Made by a program: the position numbers and the translations under genes. Shown one piece after another: positions 59,400-64,000 of a stretch of DNA of 64,000 nt. The stretch is from Thalassia testudinum. Lineage: Eukaryota > Streptophyta > Magnoliopsida > Alismatales > Hydrocharitaceae. The notes beneath the pieces are model-generated. The model saw only the letters and a program-made list of their open reading frames with translations, made no database searches and had not been told where the DNA came from. Positions within the stretch are counted from its first letter, which is position 1, and every line of letters begins with the position of its first letter. The stretch spans positions 44,950,001-45,014,000 of the forward strand of contig JAZHRO010000039.1 in NCBI GenBank assembly GCA_037157565.1, written 5' to 3'.

Positions 59400-60593
59400 C
59401 AAATACTACTTTTGGGAGGACCCTGAACTGTATCGCATCGGCTCTGATCAGATTATTCGCCGATGCATACCGGAGAATGAATTCAACAGTATACTCGAGT
59501 TCTGCCATGCATCTGGGTGTGGTGGACGTTTCTTTGGAAGAAAGACGGCTGCAAAAATCTTGCAATCTGGCTTCTATTGACAATCTTTATTTAAGGATGC
59601 CCAGGACTTCTCAAGGACATGTTCTCGATGTCAGTCACTCGGGAACATAACTAAGAGAGACATGATGCCCCTAAACCCTATTCTTGTAGAAATTTTCGAT
59701 GTTTGGGGCATCAATTTCATGGGACCTTTTATCCCTTCATTTGGACATCAGTACATTCTTGTTGCTGTTGATTATGTGTCCAAATGGATTGAGGCAATTT
59801 CCACCCGAACCAATGACCACAAGGTGGTCATCAATTTTGTCAAGAAAAATATCTTCAGTAGGTTCGGGATTCCGAGGGTTATCATCAGTGATGGTGGCAC
59901 TCATTTTACTAATGCCCAATTCCAGAATTTATTGGCCAAATACAGGGTTAATCATCGAATTTCCACACCTTACCATCCCCAAACGAATGGACAAGCCGAG
60001 ATCTCCAATTGAGAGATCAAGAACATTTTGCAAAAAGCAGTTAGGCCTGATCGCAAGGATTGGACTCAAAAGCTTGAGGACGCTCTTTGGGCCTACCGTA
60101 CGGCGTATAAAATGCCCATTGGCATGTCTCCATTCCGTTTGGTGTATGGAAAGGCGTGCCATCTACCCGTAGAGATTGAACACAGGGCATTCTGGGCAAT
60201 CAAACAATGCAATTTAGATCTGAATCTAGTTGGAAAGACCAGGAAACTCCAACTATCTGAGTTGGAGGAGCTTAGAAATGATGCTTATGAGAATGCCAAG
60301 ATCTACAAGGCTCGGACCAAAGCTCTACATGATCAATTAATTTCCCGCAAGAGCTTTGAACCAAACCAGAAGGTCTGGTTATTTGATTCTAAACTTAAGC
60401 TCTTTCCTGATAAACATGATCTAAATGGAATGACTCATTCATAATTGATCAGATTTTTCCTAATGGTGCCGTTCAGATTTCTGACCCAAAGACGGGTAAC
60501 ACCTTTAAAGTTAACAGTCAACGTTTGAAGTCTGTTGTTGACCGTAATCTTCCAGAACCCGTCTTAGACTCTGTTGCTCTAGCCATTCTGTGA
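59400..60593 (+). pseudogene. Athila-like integrase
   Basis: The HHCC zinc-binding part is at about 59460-59640 ([20 protein letters not shown], then a stop TGA at 59578 and CSRCQ). The core has Asp at [11 protein letters not shown] (59699), Asp at [14 protein letters not shown] (59884) and Glu at NGQAEISN (59990). A TGA at 60010 follows. The frame resumes with [19 protein letters not shown] and [20 protein letters not shown] frame change near 60440 leads to [18 protein letters not shown] and the final stop at 60591-60593. The DD35E triad is present; the stops make it inactive. No chromodomain was seen. Confidence 0.88.
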
Positions 60594-61965
60594 CTTCTTT
60601 GACTAGACTTCGCCTAGTTGACGGCATTAAACTCAGCAGTTGTACATATGACATAAGGCTGATGCGAGCTTCATATCCAGGTGACATCTTTCATATTCTA
60701 CCCTTTCTTTCATGTCTCTTTTTCAATGAGGACATTGCATCAGCTAGGCATGGGGGGTGGATTCATTCTTGAATTATTTGGTCTACTTTGTGAAATCCAT
60801 ATAAATTCTCTCTTCTTATTTAAAAAAAAAAAAAAAAAATAATAATAATAAAAAAAAGGAAGGATTAGTTGGACATTAGGACTTTTCAATCCTAAGAAAT
60901 TTTACATTAGGATCTGAACACAAAGATCCCTCAGGTCTCTGGACTTAATTAGCTTGTGTATCCACTAAAATGTGGATTTGTTTTTGAGTCCTCGCCATCT
61001 TAATTCTATTATAATTGGAATAAATAAGTTTGGGTGATAAGGACACGACTTATCAACCCGCCCTCTGATTTGAGGAAATTTTGAGTTTTAAGCATCTACA
61101 CACTTTCTTTGCACTGATTCGTTCGACGATTCTAATGGAAATTGGATAGCTAATGAACCTTCTAGGGTGATATGACTGGCAAGTTATTGTGGGTAACAGC
61201 CCATAGGTAGGTTGTCCAGAGCCCAGTCACTGAACCTTTCTTAGTTTGCTGCCTTTAGGTAAATCTTAGACTAGGGAAGCCACCTACTTTAAAAAAAAAG
61301 GAGAAAAGAACAAAAAGAAATAAGTCACACTTCGCCGCACGAGTATGGCTGGCAAGTTGTCGGTGGTAACAGCTCATCGACCGGGTGTCCAGAACCCAGC
61401 TCAGAAAATGCACTAAAAATTTCCAAAACATTTAGGAAAAAGCGGAGAAGTAGAATAAATCGGGGAGGTATACACTTGATTCACCCTTGTGTTGACCCTG
61501 TAAAAAAAATTAAAGTAGGAAGAAAGCTACCGGTTGTAAAGATACACTTTTAGGTAGAATTCTGGTTAGGTCACCTAGAGGCGTAGAAATCCGAAGTCTG
61601 TTCTAATTGCCGGTCAACGAGTCTATCACAATCACATAAGATGCTTAAAGCTTAGGGTTCTCATCAAATTTTGGGTGAGTTAAATGGCCGTAGAAAGCCA
61701 CTCTTAAATCCAAAAATTTGAAAATCAAAAAAATTAGAAAAGAGAAAAAGAGAAAAAGAAAATTTTCTTTTAATAAGGCGATGGCTTGAGGCGGTCTGCA
61801 TTTTGGCTGATACCTGGGCACTGTTGTGTCTTTGAAAGTTCAGTTCCTAAGTAGACAATTTCTTAATGATTGAAAAATAACTAAAGTCCAAATAATCCAA
61901 CCTAATTCTTTTATAAATAGCATATAGTTTTTGCTAGGGACTAGTAAAAGATAGGTATGGGGGTA
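60594..61965 (+). other. 3' non-coding region of the Athila-like element
   Basis: No env-like frame. It contains an A-run and AAT microsatellite (60823-60856) and two diverged copies of a 60-bp unit at 61171-61230 and 61344-61403 (TGGCAAGTT, GGTAACAGC, TGTCCAGA and CCCAG in common). Confidence 0.7.
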
Positions 61966-63639
61966 TGATGTAAACACATTTACACTGCTTAAAATGTTTA
62001 TTTATGCATGTTCTTAAGCGTAGGATTGCATTTCATGATATAAATATTGCATAACATGCACCATCTTGCATTTAGAGTAGTTTGAATAAAATGGAGGTTA
62101 ATTGTCTCCTTTTATGTGCTTGAACAGGGCAAACATTTTGTCGGGACCTCGGATCAAAGATCCAACCGTATGGATGTGATCAAGGCGACGATTGGAGTTC
62201 AACGACTCCAAGATCGCCCTAATCAGGCATCCGTAGCAGCAGATAGTGATCAGGGAACCCTAGAAGATCAAGGATCAGGATGGTGAAAATCCGCACTTCA
62301 GATGACAAATCCGACCGCACGGATGAATTCGGATCGACGATCGCAGCCCAACGATACAAAAATCGAGTCAATCCGACATCCGTGGTACCATCTAAAACTT
62401 CCAGAAGATGGACGGCCAAGATAGCGCCACGTGGCGCCATCTCAGTTGCCCAAATGAACGCTTCATCTTGTGAAGGCCCCGCGCCCGATCGCTGTCCGCC
62501 GTTGGATCTTAATCCAACGGTTGTAGGCGCTCGCATTTAAAAACGTCCGCTCGACCATCCGCGCCCCATAGTGCAGTCGTCGAGCGCGCTATCGCGAGCA
62601 CGGGGCGCGGGTTCGAGCCTTGGAGAGGGGCTGGAAGGTGCGGCGATTGGGCGCGGGTGGAGCGTCTGATGGAGATCGGACGGCGGCGCGCACCCGATAG
62701 CGTCGACGCGCGATTGGACGCGCAATCGGACGCGCAATCAGACGTGCGGGCGGCCGTGCAACGAGCGGGCGCGGACGCATCTTAAGCCGTCCGATCTCGC
62801 GATCGGACGGCTGAAAAGCGGCAAATGTGCGTTGCCTTTGAGCATGCGAGTAAGCGAGGAGGCCCGCGCGAGCCAGTTATGACGCCCATGTTGAGGGCTT
62901 TAGTGACGGATTTATCCGTCACTAAAGATCCCTCTTTTATTATTTTGAAGTTGTAATGTTCATTTTGCCCTCACTCCTTGCAACTATAAAAGGAGACCCC
63001 CTTCATACGAAATTCTCATCTCTTGTTTCTCCTCTCTACCCCTCCAAAGCTTAAAAGAAGCTTATCCCACATTCGGGATGCTTCTTGCGAGATAACGTCC
63101 AATTTTCGGTCCCCTTCGGAAGTGGATCCCGCGACGATGACGGCGTGCTGCTCCGTTCCTGTTCTTCTGCTTCGTCCTCTTTCGTCCAGCTTCGTTCTCC
63201 TTCATCCAGGCGTCGTCCTGTCCAGCTCGTCCTCGAAGCAATCGTCGAGGAGGATAACTTCTCTCCCATTCTTATTTACAGTTTTTCTAGTGTAGAATTT
63301 TCCTGCTTTATAGTGTAATTGATTTTCCGCTTTCTAGTGTAACTTTTGTCTAGTTTGATTATATAAACAATTGAAATATTGAATGCAAGTTCTCTTTCTC
63401 TCTCTCTTTCTTTCTTTTAGTTTAATAGTTCAATTGTAATTATATCGCCTTGCTTATCAAAAATCCTAAAAAAAATATAATTGCGAATATAGATCAACGT
63501 AGCCTCCCTGTGTTCGACCCGGAATTCTTTTCGGTATAAATTTTTATTTGTTGAACACGAATTCTTCGCTTTCGAACTACAACGACAGGTTTTCGAAAAC
63601 CAAATACGTAAGCGTAGCGATTCGCAAATACGTTCAACA
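61966..63639 (+). repeat. 3' LTR of the Athila-like element (full length)
   Basis: TGATGTAAACAC to CGTTCAACA, 1674 bp. It carries a tandem of 11-bp GCGCAATCGGA-like units (about 62708-62745), an inverted repeat with 12-bp arms (62785-62796 and 62801-62812), another with 14-bp arms (62898-62911 and 62914-62927), and a TATA box (CTATAAAAGGAGACC, about 62984). The last three are absent from the 5' LTR. Confidence 0.9.
62785..62993 (+). promoter_or_regulatory. LTR promoter block: two palindromes and TATA box
   Basis: Palindrome one is AGCCGTCCGATC with a 4-base spacer. Palindrome two is CTTTAGTGACGGAT with a 2-base spacer (62898-62927). The TATA box TATAAAAGG (62985-62993) follows 57 bp later. 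The layout suggests upstream control elements of the LTR promoter; this role is inferred. Confidence 0.6.
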
Positions 63640-64000
63640 AGGGGGTGGAGGCTATTGAAGATTACAGACTTACTATTTATCTCATAGTGGCAAAGGTCCT
63701 TGCAATAGACTAAGGAGAGTATTAGGGGACATTGTTCATCCTATGTAGACAACCTTTGTTCCAGGAAGAAATATATTGGATGGATATGTGATTGCTTTAG
63801 AGACTCTGTCCTACTAGAGAAGATTGAAGAAGGCCTTCCTTTGGAAGGTGAATTTTAGTAAAGCTTATGACTTTTTCCAATGGGTGTTTATTTGGGTGGC
63901 CTTGGCAAAAAGAGGCTTTCCAACTAGATGGCTAGAGTGGATGAAGGGTTGTATTACAACGTCTTTCTCCATGCTACTTAATGGAAACCCAACAGTTGGA

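Larger units (their letters stand above)
52390..63639 (+). mobile_element. Athila-like Ty3/gypsy retrotransposon, 11.25 kb, with target duplication
   Basis: 5' LTR 52390-53718 and 3' LTR 61966-63639. The 5-bp target duplication AGGGG is perfect (52385-52389 and 63640-63644). The primer site from 53719 reads TTTTGGAGCCGTTGCTGGGG, close to the tRNA-Asp-type site of Athila/Tat elements. The polypurine tract GGTATGGGGGTA precedes the 3' LTR. Internal order is leader, gag, protease, RT, RNase H and integrase, with about 1.37 kb of non-coding DNA before the 3' LTR where Athila relatives may carry an env-like gene; none is seen. Stops and frameshifts show it cannot code for a full polyprotein. Confidence 0.93.
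49140..64000 (+). mobile_element. L1-type LINE split by an Athila-like element, continuing past the window
   Basis: Two segments: 49140-52389 and 63645-64000. ORF1 (49200-49480) has RCFKCLGMGHVARECR, a CCHC knuckle, and a second knuckle with Tyr in place of its second Cys. Endonuclease is about 50915-51660 (LLQETKLEQRRHHIW, GGILVGWSEDEF, then SNHTPLMW, where Asp of SDH is Asn). Reverse transcriptase begins near 52180 (YKEFGLLLKEDAM) and continues after the insertion (EAIEDYRLT at about 63650, then text with stops to 64000). Joining across the insertion restores the coding register at a KKEG motif. Many stops; inactive. Same strand as DPE1. Confidence 0.8.

Noticed and set aside
60594..61965. 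An env-like gene in the Athila-like element
   Set aside because: All frames are short and broken, with no signal peptide or membrane segments.
1..64000. CRISPR arrays, bacterial operons, tRNA or rRNA genes
   Set aside because: No regularly spaced identical repeats, no ribosome-binding-site-led gene strings and no recognisable cloverleaf or rRNA text were seen; the DNA is plant nuclear.

Overview
The window is nuclear DNA from a flowering plant. It contains spliced genes with plant-type exon/intron junctions, a chloroplast-targeted starch enzyme, and dense nested plant retrotransposons: Ty1/copia, an Athila-like Ty3/gypsy element, L1-type LINEs and a hAT relic. Intergenic DNA is AT-rich and the two gene starts are GC-rich islands, which suggests a monocot with a fairly large genome. 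A palm-like genome is only a guess from the SEC6 and DPE1 protein text.

Two real genes are supported. Exons 1 and 2 of the exocyst subunit SEC6 lie on the minus strand (1193-2578), and the gene runs off the left end. A copia fragment sits in its intron 2. Pointing the other way, plastidial disproportionating enzyme DPE1 (4-alpha-glucanotransferase, GH77) starts at 20575. Five exons are visible (20575-20964, 41802-41864, 42903-42991, 43075-43135, 43733-43811), encoding about 227 residues, roughly 40% of the protein. Intron 1 is 20,837 bp. No later exon is seen before 64000, so the intron after exon 5 exceeds 20 kb or the gene is broken.

Between the genes (3000-20000) lie old repeats and gene relics: a copia LTR with attached LINE sequence that is a second copy of the junction at 34643; broken pieces of an MSP1/ATAD1-type AAA-ATPase and an INO80B/PAPA-1-type protein side by side; a decayed hAT transposase of the DUF4371 type; and a probable solo LTR full of ACGT palindromes.

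DPE1 intron 1 is a retrotransposon nest, nearly all in the sense direction: gag-only copia-like elements (22384-24413 and 35949-38027), LINEs (24414-28335, 31450-35390, 35400-39727), two members of a short non-autonomous LTR family with a purine-rich tract (28533-30476 and 39728-41485), and a structurally complete but internally deleted copia element (31807-34787, target duplication GATGG) that itself carries a solo LTR (32953-33440, TGTTC). The region after exon 5 holds an antisense 5'-truncated LINE (44035-45330) and a sense LINE (49140 to the window end) split by an 11.25-kb Athila-like element (52390-63639, AGGGG). The 5' LTR of that element has lost the segment containing its TATA box.

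All mobile elements seen are broken by stops, frameshifts or deletions. Functionally the window offers the start of a vesicle-tethering gene and the start of a starch-metabolism gene with transposon-inflated introns. No tRNA, rRNA, CRISPR array or prokaryotic operon is present.
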